Below are positions 23,141 to 34,353 of a stretch of 64,000 bases of DNA, in pieces. Below the pieces are notes generated by a model. The model was given only the letters and a program-made list of their open reading frames with translations, was not told the origin of the DNA and did no database searches. The DNA lies in contig NC_036457.1 of assembly GCF_002775205.1 (NCBI RefSeq), forward strand, positions 4,263,650 to 4,327,649. Reading direction: 5' to 3'. The stretch's first letter is position 1. Every line of letters begins with the position of its first letter. A program made the position numbers and the translations under genes. The DNA is from Xiphophorus maculatus. Taxonomy: Eukaryota; Chordata; Actinopteri; Cyprinodontiformes; Poeciliidae.

Positions 23141-26050
23141 TTATTTAAAATTATCAGGCTCAACTTTATATTCTTTACCAAAGTGTAGCTCTAGTTCTTT
23201 TGAGATATTGTCATATTTCCAGTCGCCATTTTGCTTCACTATGTTCCCAGGAGCTCTGATCCAGTTTGATTTGTCTCCATGGCAACGAATCATGGACTCA
23301 AGGATCTTAAACATGGCTGACAGCTCAGAGAGTTTGAACTGTTTTCGTCTAACTTTAAATAAAATGTTGAACTGTTTTTGTGTCTCTTTAAATAAAATGT
23401 TGAACTCTTCGGCCCATGTTCTCACAGTCTCCATTTTCTGATTTAACTCTGACTCTATCGTCTTCGGGTCTCCATGTGCAAAGATCATCATGTAATTGTT
23501 ACAGATAACAGCAGATGGTCCTAAGTTTTTCTTTAGATCATTAATAATGATGATGTGGAAGAGCTGAGAGAGGCAGCTTATTCTAGGCAAACCAGAGGAA
23601 CCTTTTTGGATGGAAAGAAAACTTTCTATCAGTTTAAGATTTGAATCTGAGTAATGAGGTTTCTGAAGTTTTGTAATCAGCAGATCATGACTGATTTTGT
23701 CAAAGGAAGAAGTGAAATCCAGGAGCACAGCTTCAGCTGCTGTGTTTGCTTCACCCAGTGAGAGCCAATCAGTTTTTGGTTGCTCCAGTTTTCCTTGAAG
23801 TGTTGCTATAGATTTTGTTTGTTTGTTTTCATCCTCGATAAAGTACGGTTTGGCCTGCTCATAAAGAATGACATCAAATAAATAATTTAATATGATGTGT
23901 AATCTTTCAGCACCACTGCTCTGTCTGATATCACTATAGTTGTCTGTTGAAAATGGGAATGATTTGGATTTTTTAAGCTCATCAGGAAAGTTGCCAGTCT
24001 TTTTGTATCTATCCAGGATCTTAAGGATCGGAGCAGAGATGAATTCAACTGAAAGTTTTATCAGTTCAGCTTCAGTTTCATCTATGACCTTAACCACATG
24101 ATCACAGACATACTCCAAACATGTCTTCACTTCTGCAAGTCTAGTCTTTTTCAATGCCCCACTTCTCCTTCTTTTCCTCTGTCTATCTACAGAATGTGAA
24201 CCATTAGTTCCTTCTGGATCTTTCTGTGAGGCTTCAATCTTAGGGGAATGAAAAGGGAAAGTTTCTTCTGACTCTATAGCATCATTTTTACCTCCTGAGT
24301 TTTCATTTATGTATTTATTAATATTTTCCTGAAGTTTTATTTTTTTCTTTATAAGGTCATAGATGTTTTGTATCATTTTATATTTTGTGTTATCTCTTTT
24401 AGATACCAAATCTTCCAAAGGCTTATTCAACTTCAGTAAACAATAAAAATTTTGGCTGTTTAATGGGGCATGTTCATCTGCTACTTTGAGAAATTCCTCA
24501 GTAAACTTCTTCAGAGATATATCAGATGTATTGACTTTATTCATCTTATTCTGTATCTCTTCCTGAAATTTCTCTTTGTTAAATTCTTTTGATCTAAAGT
24601 TTCTTTCCCTCTCAGGAATGTTTCTATTTATCTTTACTGTAATGAGGTTATGGTCACTGCAGCCTGTAGGAATGTTTTTTGGTTCTAAAGGGTCTTTTAT
24701 ATTAGTATAAATGTGATCAATGCATGTTGCTGAATCTAGAGTCAGCCTGGTAGCAGCTTTAACGATCTGAGTCCAACCCTCACTAGTTATAAAAACATCA
24801 GCATTTTCCTTCTCAGAGTTTGACAACCAGTCTATGTTAAAGTCGCCCATCAGGAAAATGTCTTTACCTTTCTCCTTCTCTGACATCAGAGTTATTGTCT
24901 CCTTGATTTGTTCAAAATATTTTTTTTTATCTTTTGTAGGTCTGTAACAACATCCCAATAAAACTGGTCGACTGTCAGGAAACTCCATCTCAACCCAAAT
25001 GATAGCTTTAGGATTCTTCTTATCAGCTTTAGGATTCTTCTTATCAGCTTTAGGATTCTCCTTATCAGCTTTAGGATTCTTCTTATCAGCTTTAGGATTC
25101 TTCTCATCAGCTTTAGGATTCTTCTCATCAGCTTTAGGATTCTCCTCTTCAGCTTTAGGATTCTCCTCTTCAGCTTCAGGATTCTTCTCATCAGCTTTAG
25201 GATTCTTCTCATCAGCTTTAGGATTCTCCTCTTCAGCTTTAGGATTCTCCTCTTCAGCTTCAGGATTCTTCTTATCAGCTTCAGGATTCTCTTCATCAGC
25301 TTTAGGATTCTCTTCATCAGCTTTAGGATTCTCCTCATCAGCTTCAGGATTCTCTTCATCAGCTTTAGGATTCTCCTCATCAGCTTTAGGATTCTCTTCA
25401 TCAGCTTTAGGATTCTCTTCATCAGCTTTAGGATTCTCCTCATCAGCTTCAGGATTCTCTTCATCAGCTTCAGGATTCTCTTCATCAGCTTTAGGATTCT
25501 CTTCATCAGCTTTAGGATTCTCCTCATCAGCTTCAGGATTCTCCTCATCAGCTTTAGGATTCTCCTCATCAGCTTCAGGATTCTCCTCATCAGCTTTAGG
25601 ATTCTCCTCATCAGCTTTAGGATTCTCCTCATCAGCTTTAGGATTCTCTTCATCAGCTTTAGGATTCTCTTCATCAGCTTTAGGATTCTTCTCATCAGCT
25701 TCAGCCTTCATCAGGTCGGGTCTTAATCTGGTTTTAATATGATCCTGAACATACAGAGCGACTCCACCTCCTTTATTGTCACTGTTGTCATACATGTCTC
25801 TCCTCCACATGCTGAATCCTGGTATATAAACGTCACTTTCTTTAACGGTGCTGTTCAGTCTAGTTTCACACAGAGCCACAACATGGAGCTTATCACGAGC
25901 AATAATGTGTCGAATTTCATGAGTTTTGTTTCTCAGACCATTAATGTTCAGCAGAGCCAGAGATAAATCTTCATACTTATTGCTTTCTTTCTGTGATACA
26001 GGTGAGGGAGTCTGAGATGATGTTTGGTTTTCATGTGGTAAACCTGCCAT
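23141..26050 (-). CDS. LINE-derived EEP / dead reverse-transcriptase gene, long copy
   Basis: ATG at 26050 (context CACCATGG) opens 969 codons on the minus strand. The EEP domain keeps LLNINGLRNK, VALCETRLN, VYIPGF, GDFNIDW, CIDHIYTN and CSDHNLITV, so nuclease residues look intact. Between its two halves (residues about 118-348) lie 33 tandem 7-residue repeats; the paralogue at 19123-20673 joins the same flanks directly. A lysine-rich linker with RQRKRRRSG follows. Then a recognisable LINE reverse-transcriptase shadow: AVLLDFTSSFDKISHDLL, then LPRISCLSQLFHIIIINDL, then SAVICNNYMMIFAHGD. In the last, the YADD-type catalytic box is replaced, so polymerase activity should be lost. The C-terminal 80 residues are unlike a LINE and unrecognised. 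An acceptor-like AACAACAG precedes the start at about 26080, as in the paralogue. An intact frame over a dead polymerase suggests a host-retained gene. Confidence 0.7.
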   Translation of the reverse strand: MAGLPHENQTSSQTPSPVSQKESNKYEDLSLALLNINGLRNKTHEIRHIIARDKLHVVALCETRLNSTVKESDVYIPGFSMWRRDMYDNSDNKGGGVALYVQDHIKTRLRPDLMKAEADEKNPKADEENPKADEENPKADEENPKADEENPKADEENPEADEENPKADEENPEADEENPKADEENPKADEENPEADEENPEADEENPKADEENPKADEENPKADEENPKADEENPEADEENPKADEENPKADEENPEADKKNPEAEEENPKAEEENPKADEKNPKADEKNPEAEEENPKAEEENPKADEKNPKADEKNPKADKKNPKADKENPKADKKNPKADKKNPKAIIWVEMEFPDSRPVLLGCCYRPTKDKKKYFEQIKETITLMSEKEKGKDIFLMGDFNIDWLSNSEKENADVFITSEGWTQIVKAATRLTLDSATCIDHIYTNIKDPLEPKNIPTGCSDHNLITVKINRNIPERERNFRSKEFNKEKFQEEIQNKMNKVNTSDISLKKFTEEFLKVADEHAPLNSQNFYCLLKLNKPLEDLVSKRDNTKYKMIQNIYDLIKKKIKLQENINKYINENSGGKNDAIESEETFPFHSPKIEASQKDPEGTNGSHSVDRQRKRRRSGALKKTRLAEVKTCLEYVCDHVVKVIDETEAELIKLSVEFISAPILKILDRYKKTGNFPDELKKSKSFPFSTDNYSDIRQSSGAERLHIILNYLFDVILYEQAKPYFIEDENKQTKSIATLQGKLEQPKTDWLSLGEANTAAEAVLLDFTSSFDKISHDLLITKLQKPHYSDSNLKLIESFLSIQKGSSGLPRISCLSQLFHIIIINDLKKNLGPSAVICNNYMMIFAHGDPKTIESELNQKMETVRTWAEEFNILFKETQKQFNILFKVRRKQFKLSELSAMFKILESMIRCHGDKSNWIRAPGNIVKQNGDWKYDNISKELELHFGKEYKVEPDNFK
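25007..25699 (-). repeat. 21-bp coding minisatellite, 33 units (ADEENPK type)
   Basis: Thirty-three head-to-tail 21-bp units encode ADEENPK and variants (ADEENPE, ADEKNPK, AEEENPK, ADKKNPK, ADKENPK). Variants are ordered: ADEEN types sit at the N-terminal side, AEEEN/ADEKN in the middle, ADKKN at the C-terminal side, as in stepwise expansion. The period keeps the frame, and the repeat lacks stops in several other frames too, which creates false long frames on both strands. Confidence 0.95.
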
Positions 26051-26294
26051 GGTGACGACCTTCTCCTCTCTCTGTTGTTCATTAAAGACACAGAAACACT
26101 CAGATATTAAACCAACTTCCTGCTAAACTGATATCAGATTAAATCGACCTGCAGTTTGATTTAAAATCTGATCAATATTGAATATTTACAGTCTGATCCT
26201 CCAGCTGAGCTTCTGACCTTTGACCCTCAGGATGGAGGAAGCTCTGACCTCTGGGTCTCTGTCTCTGAAATCACAACAATCTCTGTTTCCTCAG

Positions 26295-26359
26295 GAACAA
26301 ACTCGTTTGATGTGGATCAGCTCAGACTGGTTCTACTGGGTCAGACTGGGAGGAAGTGA
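26295..26359 (+). pseudogene. Relic of a GTPase P-loop exon (AIG1/GIMAP-like?)
   Basis: After an acceptor-like TGTTTCCTCAG the frame reads NSFDVDQLRLVLLGQTGRK and then stops (TGA at 26357-26359). A hydrophobic strand followed by LLGxTG is how fish AIG1/GIMAP-type GTPase exons begin. Here the GxxGxGKS loop is broken by the stop. Too short for certainty; no continuation was found. Confidence 0.3.
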
Positions 26360-26948
26360 TGATGAAGATGAAGAGCTGCTGGAAAACACAACAGTTTATA
26401 TCAAACATCCAACATGTTGGGTTAAATGTAGCGGAGGGAAGAGTAACTTTATTTTTATTCAAGTTAAAGTTAAAAATTTATTGTTAAAAATCGTCCTGAA
26501 TAACTGATCAGAACATTTGATTAATATTTAAAAATGATGTCAGACAGAAAATATAAAGCTGTTAAAATTCTAATATTTTAAGAATAAAATAATAAATAAT
26601 ACAAATATTTTACATATTTTAGATTCTATTCTGTTTTAATTAAAACATGTTTGTTCTCCATTCAGTGAAGTTACAGTAATGATAAATTATATTAATATGA
26701 CTCAAGTAGAAATAAAAAGCAAATTAACTGAAATATAATTTGAAAAGATCAATAATGTTAAAAAAAGGTTAAAGGTCATTAATTACCAACAAAAAATAAT
26801 CATTTTTTTTTACAGTTAAAAGTTTTTCATAAACAACATTAATGAAACTGTTTGAAAATATGAAAGTCGTTTGAATTTAATATAAATAAAACTGAGTAAC
26901 ATGAGAAGTGATGGTGAATCACATCATCCATGAAACAGACATGAATTT
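26360..26948. other. Non-coding AT-rich stretch
   Basis: Nothing recognised. Confidence 0.4.
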
Positions 26949-27137
<189 letters not shown>

Positions 27138-27223
27138 AAACGTTTCCTCACCTCTGAGGTCGATGTGAATCAAACTCCTTCTGCTTCTCAGCTGAACTTC
27201 AGCCTTTATATTCTGGCTCCGTC

Positions 27224-27817
27224 TGAAATCCCGGCCCAGTTCCTCCTCCTGGACCCGGAGGATTTACTTTCTCTTCCATGTTCCAGTCAACAGTCAGAAC
27301 TTCCTGTTCATCAGGTGTTCGTGGTCGGACCTGTTCTGGTCCAGGTGAGGCCAACCTGAGAAGGCATGCTGGGTATTCAGCAGGAACATCAACAACATTT
27401 CAATCAGAACAAAGAAACAGAACATCTGATGATGACTGACAGCTGGATCATTTCATCTTCCTCCAGTTTTATCTCAGGTTCCTGAATGTGGACAGGCTGG
27501 TCGGCTGAGACTGAAGCTGCTGAAACTATGAACAGCTGAACTGCTGCTGGGTTCGGTGGAGGACCTGTGATGCTGTGGGCCTGTTTCTGTTTCAAACTAA
27601 ACCACAGACAAGAACTGAGCTTCATGTTAGGAACCATTTCTACTTTTACTGGAGTCAAATTCTGGATTTTCTGGTTGAAAAACAAACATGAACCAGAACC
27701 TGAGCAGACAGAAACACAGCTGCAGTTTCTGTTAAAGTTTCATCAGTTTTATTCATTTGGAAACATTTATTTTGTCTGATTGTGTTATTTTTTGTTACTT
27801 CTATGAATTATTGGCAT
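27224..27817. repeat. 594-bp duplicated segment, copy A
   Basis: Nearly identical to 29458-30051, with the same total length, scattered substitutions and two compensating single-base indels. On the minus strand both copies hold a 93-codon open frame (27685-27404 here) that includes the acidic EPEIKLEEDEM. No known domain recognised. Confidence 0.85.
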
Positions 27818-28788
27818 TTTGGTCCTAAAATACCAACATTTCCACTTTACGTTTTGGTCCATCTGATGATGTAATGTTTTACATCAAATGATTGATCATT
27901 TTATTAATTACTTCAGTCGACGTTTTACCAAATACTTATTTACTCCTAAGTCATTTCTTGAACAGATACTTTTTCCTTTAACTTGAGTAAAAACATGTTT
28001 CAGTGTTTCTGATCTCCAGTATTATTGTTCTGCTCTCTGATCGGTGGATCTGTGATCGATTCTTTCGGACTGTTTCTGTCAGGTCTCAGCAGCTGGTCGG
28101 TGAAGAAAAACTTCAATCCTCCATCTTGGTTGAATCTGGATGTTTTGATGTGAGCAGAGCAGCAGCAGCTCCTCCATCGATGAGGTCAGGCAGAACGTTC
28201 TGGTTCTGAACCACCGTGACTCTCTGGCTTTGGGTCCGTGGTTCAGTACCGGGTCACAGTCCTGCCGAACCGGGTCTGAACTGCTGCTGACCTCAGGATG
28301 TGGGCCGGCTAACGGCTAACGCTAACCTCCTCTGGACCAACGTCACAAAGAAACATATAAAATTCAGAAACGCGACTCTTTCCTCTTTCCTTTACAGAAA
28401 CGAGCTTTTTATTCAGCCAGGGCGGAGCAGGTTGCCATGGTTACCTCAATGTGAACTCTGCTAAAGTTAAAACCATCTCAGATCTTATTAGTTAGATTTG
28501 GTTCAGTTTGATTGTGAAGATAAAGTTGTTATTTCTTTGTTAAAGGAACTGAAGTCTGTCAGATAATCTGGTGTTTAATCTGAGCAAAGGAGGGAAACAT
28601 CAACACGTCCAAGTAAAACGTTACATTTCAGCAAAAAGGAGATTTAAAAGGTTTTACATGATAAAAACTTAATAAAGAAACTAGAGAGAAAAGTTACTTT
28701 ACAGAACAATAAACAGCTTTAATCCAGATTATAGTTAATCTGTTCTCCAGCTGTTATTAATCAACATGTGGGATTTTAACTGGATTTA
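27818..28788. other. Non-coding stretch
   Basis: Nothing supported. A GC-richer part lies at about 28150-28330. Confidence 0.4.
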
Positions 28789-28793
28789 GAGGA

Positions 28794-29284
28794 TGTAGCG
28801 AACATAGTCACATGGGCATTTTTTGTGCATATTTTGGGGGGTACTGTTTGATTGGTGGCGTCATCTGACCACATCAGTAATTAGGTCATCACTTGGTCAC
28901 ATGATGCTTTCGATAGAGGACTGTAAGTTTCGTTTCATACCCAGTTGGTGTCAGGAAGCGGCAATGGGAAAGACAAAGAACTGAAATAGGGAAGAAATGG
29001 ACTTCTAGCAACTCCTAACCTTCTGGTTGGAGGGGCATACGGTATGGACAATTGAGTGGAATATTCTTGTGTTTGTATATGTGTAATAAGTTTCTTTTGA
29101 ACAATTCATATAAGGGAACATGACGGTTTCACTGATGTATATTTGTCACCCTGTATTTTATTGCAGTGTTCACGGTGGTCTTGGGCGTTTATGCGGCAAA
29201 TAATTCATTTAATAAAACGTTTGAAACCATCAGTCGAAGTGTTGCATCTTCATCAAGAAGCGACAAACGTTGGGAGCAGCTATA
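28794..29284 (+). mobile_element. Solo LTR, 491 bp, with 5-bp target duplication
   Basis: Begins TGTAGC and ends GCTATA, an imperfect inverted terminal pair (GCTACA with one change). It is flanked by GAGGA at 28789-28793 and 29285-29289. An AATAAAA polyadenylation-type signal lies about 75 bases from the 3' end, as in an LTR R region. The orientation follows from that signal. No internal retroelement sequence remains next to it. Confidence 0.65.
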
Positions 29285-29297
29285 GAGGAAGTCAGTG

Positions 29298-29375
29298 TTT
29301 CGGCTGTTTTGCAGTTTTCTGGAAGTTTGTTCCAGATCTGTGGAGTATAGAAGCTGAAAGCTGCTCCTCCAACAG
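29298..29375 (-). mobile_element. LINE ORF2 C-terminal fragment
   Basis: The minus strand reads GAAFSFYTPQIWNKLPEN, the conserved (A)AFS..AP..WN.LP signature near the C-terminus of many teleost non-LTR retrotransposon ORF2 proteins. Only this scrap is recognisable. Confidence 0.55.
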
Positions 29376-29457
29376 CAGCAGACCTTTAATGTGTTTTGAT
29401 CTGAATCCGATCAGTGATTAATAAACTAACAGAAAATATCATCCAGGTGAAGCTCAG

Positions 29458-30051
29458 TGAAATCCCGGCCCAGTTCCTCCTCCTGGACCCGGAGGATTAC
29501 TTTCTCTTCCATGTTCCAGTCAACAGTCAGAACTTCCTGTTCATCAGGTGTTCGTGGATGGACCTGTTCTGGTCCAGGTGAGGCCACACCTGAGAAGGCA
29601 TGCTGGGTATTCAGCAGGAACGTCAACAACATTTCAATCAGAACAAAGAAACAGAACATCTGATGATGACTGACAGCTGGATCATTTCATCTTCCTCCAG
29701 TTTTATCTCAGGTTCCTGAATGTGGACAGGCTGGTCGGCTGAGACTGAAGCTGCTGAAACTATAAACAGCTGAACTGCTGCTGGGTTCGGTGGAGGACCT
29801 GTGATGCTGTGGGCCTGTTTCTGTTTCAATCTAAACCACAGAGAAGAACTGAGCTTCATGTTAGGAACAATTTCTACTTTTACTGGAGTCAAATTCTGGA
29901 TTTTCTGATTGAAAAACAAACATGAACCAGAAACTGAGCAGACAGAAACACAGCTGCAGTTTCTGTTAAAGTTTCATCGGTTTTATTCATTTGGAAACAT
30001 TTATTTTGTCTGATTTTGTTATTTTTTGTTACTTCTATGAATTATTGGCAT
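29458..30051. repeat. 594-bp duplicated segment, copy B
   Basis: The partner of 27224-27817, offset by 2234 bp. The minus-strand 93-codon frame (29919-29638) is preserved with a few amino-acid changes. In this copy a second minus-strand frame remains open to 29426 and includes DWNMEEKVILRVQEEELGRD; a one-base insertion breaks it in copy A. Confidence 0.85.
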
Positions 30052-30091
30052 GTTCAACCTTAAAATTTCCACATAACTTTATATTTTGTAG

Positions 30092-30313
30092 AGCTGTTGC
30101 CTTGCAGCAAGAAGGTTCTGGGTTTGATTCCCGGTCTTTCTGCATGTTCTCCCTGTGCATGGTGGGTTCTCTCCGGTTCTCTGGCTTCCTCCCACAGTCC
30201 AGAAACATGACTGTCAGGTTAATTGGTCTCTCTGAATTCTCCTTAGGTGTGTGTGTGGGTGTGTGTGGGTGTGTGTGTGTGTGTGGGTGTGTGGGTGTGT
30301 GTGTGTGTGTGTG
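30092..30313 (+). mobile_element. Left half of a teleost dispersed repeat split by a retrotransposon
   Basis: Contains a tRNA B-box-like GGTTTGATTCCCGG, then the CTGCATGTTCTCCCTGTGCA phrase, CTTCCTCCCACAGTCCA, and a GT-rich tail (30246-30313). These phrases belong to a very common fish repeat whose consensus continues with text found at 32103-32265, so the Ty3/Gypsy remnant at 30314-32102 sits inside it. Confidence 0.6.
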
Positions 30314-30767
30314 TGTGTAACCTGATCCTTTCTGCGTTGTGCTGGTTTTATTAAGTGATCAGGCTGTGACACAGTTTGTCTTTAAAAGGATGATTTCTGG
30401 ATTTATTCTGATGAGAACAAGCAGAAAACTGCCGTGTTGCAGGCGCCCGCTCCAAGTCCTACACAAAACAAAAGTACATAACAGAAATTAACTTAATAAA
30501 TCTATAAATAAACTGGATGTATTTAAATGAAACATAAACAGCACACACCTCTCCACCAGGACAACATGACAAAAGGGGCGCAAACAATTTAAAGACAATA
30601 CCACAGAAGAAGAAATAAAAAGGAGGGGCTTCCACTCTTAAAGTAACACGGTTAAAACAATGACAGAGTTTTTTTACAGGTGTTTTAGTCAGGAAAGAAA
30701 CAATACAAATAACCAAATAAGGGCATTTTGTGTAATTATAACAAAAGAGAAATACAACCAGGTTACA
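30314..30767 (-). repeat. 3' LTR of the Ty3/Gypsy remnant
   Basis: 454 bp with TG..CA ends (TGTAACC / GGTTACA). The last 45 bases at the right side are repeated at 32058-32102, the remaining scrap of the 5' LTR. Confidence 0.65.
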
Positions 30768-31104
30768 TTCACCCCCCTAGAATTGCACAAAATGAAAAAC
30801 GGTGTAAAAGACACTCAAAAAAAAAAATATATATATTTTTTTGCAACTATGTAACATCAGCAAAACAGCTACCCTACAATAGAGTCAGGAGACTAGAGAT
30901 CGCTGCAGTGAAATCTCACAGTGTCCCATAGACAACAAGATCTGCCTTTTACACCCGTTACAGAGTAAACATGTAGATGGTACTGAAGGTCATGCAAACC
31001 AAGAAAAGGACAATCCTAGTCAATGGCAGAAATCATTCAACAAAAATTTGGAAACTCACACATCAATAATTATCCTTATCATAAAGCGCCACATGACGGC
31101 CATG

Positions 31105-31265
31105 GACTCTATCAGGAGACAAACTGGTTTAATAATCCTGTGGACGTCGTGGGTTCAAGTCCTGGCGACCTTTACCGCATGTCTTCCCTTGTCCTCTTTC
31201 CTGTCTGCCTACTGTTGCAAAAAATACTAGCGCTGCAAAAACTCTTTGGAGAAGAAAAAAAAACA
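31105..31265 (+). mobile_element. tRNA-derived SINE fragment
   Basis: A pol III B box (GGTTCAAGTCC, about 31150-31160) is followed by CCGCATGTCTTCCCTTGTCC, CTGTCTGCCTACTGT and an A-rich tail, matching the reverse complement of the SINE at 42278-42470. Confidence 0.6.
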
Positions 31266-32102
31266 CAGACTTCAAAGCATCAGGAGCCACAAACTGGAAG
31301 CGTTTACCTTTTGTCAGAGGGTTTTTTATGACACTGTAAAAAATGCCATTCAGCAATGTTAGTTTATCTCACTGCTTCAGAATTTTTAAAGCCAGTTGAT
31401 TTCCACCAAAGTGTTCCAGCCTTGATGGACGGCGTCCCCGCTCAACACACTCTGGAAACAACAGGGTCGTTTTTCTGGTGAGAGACCAGGTCAGTTAGAC
31501 AAAGAGCTGTTGATGGACCTTTGTGGGATTATCATGTCCAGATGATCAGCTAAAGATGCTGCATGCTGAGCCTGACCGGCATCTCCACTGCAGACAGATG
31601 ACCAAAGAGAGGAGACGTCGTCTCAGGTCATGGATGTCAGCTGTAATGGAGGAAGATCTGTCCACCGACTGAAGCTGGCAGATCAAACGGAAAACATCCT
31701 GCACAGCCTGATCAGGAACCTCACAGACATGCTCCAAACGTTCCTGACAAGGTTCTGACAGAAGACGATCAGCCAAAGGCTTCACTAAAGGGTCTCTGCT
31801 CAGAGCATCTGCCACCACATTCTGTCTCCCTGGAACTTACCTGATCTCAAAGGTTTGTGGAGCAACGAGAGCCAGAGCCGTTCACAGTCTGGGTTTGGTC
31901 AGGATGTATGAGAGAAAATGTCCCAGATGTATCCTCAGTAAAACCCCAGAACAAGATTATAATTATAATTATTATAATTTAATTATAATTATTATAATTT
32001 AATTATATGTAATTATATATTTTATATTTGTATTTTAATTATGTTTTGTGTAATTTTGCATTTTGTGTAATTATAACAAAAGAGAAATACAACCAGGTTA
32101 CA

Positions 32103-32265
32103 TGTTCATGGTTGTTTGTCCTGTGTGTCTCTGTGTTGCCCAGCGACAGACTGTCTACCTGTCCAGGTGACTCCGCCTCTCACCTGGAACGTTCACTGGA
32201 GAAACAGCAGCTCCTCCTGACCCACTGGGGACAAAGGGTTAGAAAATGGATGGATGGATTTCTGT
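32103..32265 (+). mobile_element. Right half of the split dispersed repeat
   Basis: GTCCTGTGTGTCTCTGTGTT, then CAGCGACAGACTG, CCTGTCCAGGTGA, and an end in GTTAGAAAATGGATGGATGG: the usual 3' continuation of the repeat at 30092-30313. Confidence 0.6.
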
Positions 32266-32628
32266 TTTGTTCTGTATGATGATGTCATTTTTAAATATCA
32301 AATGATTGATAATTTTATCAGTTTCTCAGTATTTTTAATAGATCAGTTTAATCAAATAATTTTTCCTTTTACCACCGTGATCCGTCTTTAGAGACTTTTT
32401 CTCCATTTGGCAGATAACAGCAGATCATTGATGGAAGTTTTTCTGCTTTATAAACCATGAAAAATTTATTTTATATCAGTAAATTTAATTTTACATTCAA
32501 ACTGTAAACAGTAAAAGCGTGTTGAGTCTGCTGCCCCCTGCTGGTGGAAGGTCAAATCACCAGACCCGGGTTTCTGCTTCCTGCTTTAATCTGGTTATAA
32601 TTATTTATTCCTCTCTGCAGGAGGACAG

Positions 32629-32800
32629 ATGGATTCTCCTGAGGAGCCGGACTGGAAACCAGTAAAACCCAAAGATGTTCCGATATCAACACGAGCTTCA
32701 TGTTTACTGGAAGTTCGCACAAATGATGGAAACACCATAAACTCTGGATTCAGAGCGAAGTTCAGTCAGGAGGAAACTGATCCGATTCATCTGAACATGT
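32629..32800 (+). CDS. Possible exon, unrecognised
   Basis: An acceptor-like CTCTCTGCAG at about 32621 precedes ATG at 32629 and an open frame starting MDSPEEPDWKPVKPKD. Its composition is protein-like (acidic, proline-containing), but no donor or continuing exon is clear, and the frame later runs into a transposon at 32903. It could be a relic of a fish multigene-family exon. Confidence 0.25.
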
Positions 32801-32902
32801 TTACAGTAAAATCATCGGAACTTCAACACTTTGATTCTGGTTCTCTGTATTTTCTGTTTGGGTTTTTATTTTTGTATTTTTTGGGGCCGGTTCTTGAAGA
32901 GA

Positions 32903-34353
<1,451 letters not shown>

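Larger units (their letters stand above)
30314..32102 (-). mobile_element. Deleted Ty3/Gypsy LTR retrotransposon
   Basis: The element starts TGTAACCTG and ends CAGGTTACA. The minus strand is the coding strand. It shows VPGRQNVVADALSRDP (31830-31780), the conserved end of the Gypsy RT/RNase H region, followed by an open frame to 31546. A polypurine tract (AGGGGGGTGAA, minus strand) lies directly before the 3' LTR. The 3' LTR is 30314-30767. The 5' LTR is reduced to a 45-bp match (32058-32102, identical to 30723-30767). Most of gag-pol is lost, and a SINE (about 31105-31265) has inserted into it. The target duplication is unclear because the left flank is a GT repeat. Confidence 0.7.

Noticed and set aside
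24892-25742. Long open frames on both strands made of Arg-Ile-Leu-Lys-Leu or Ser-Ala-Leu-Gly-Phe repeats
   Set aside because: They are other-frame readings of the 21-bp minisatellite; the real coding frame is the one continuous with the EEP domain.
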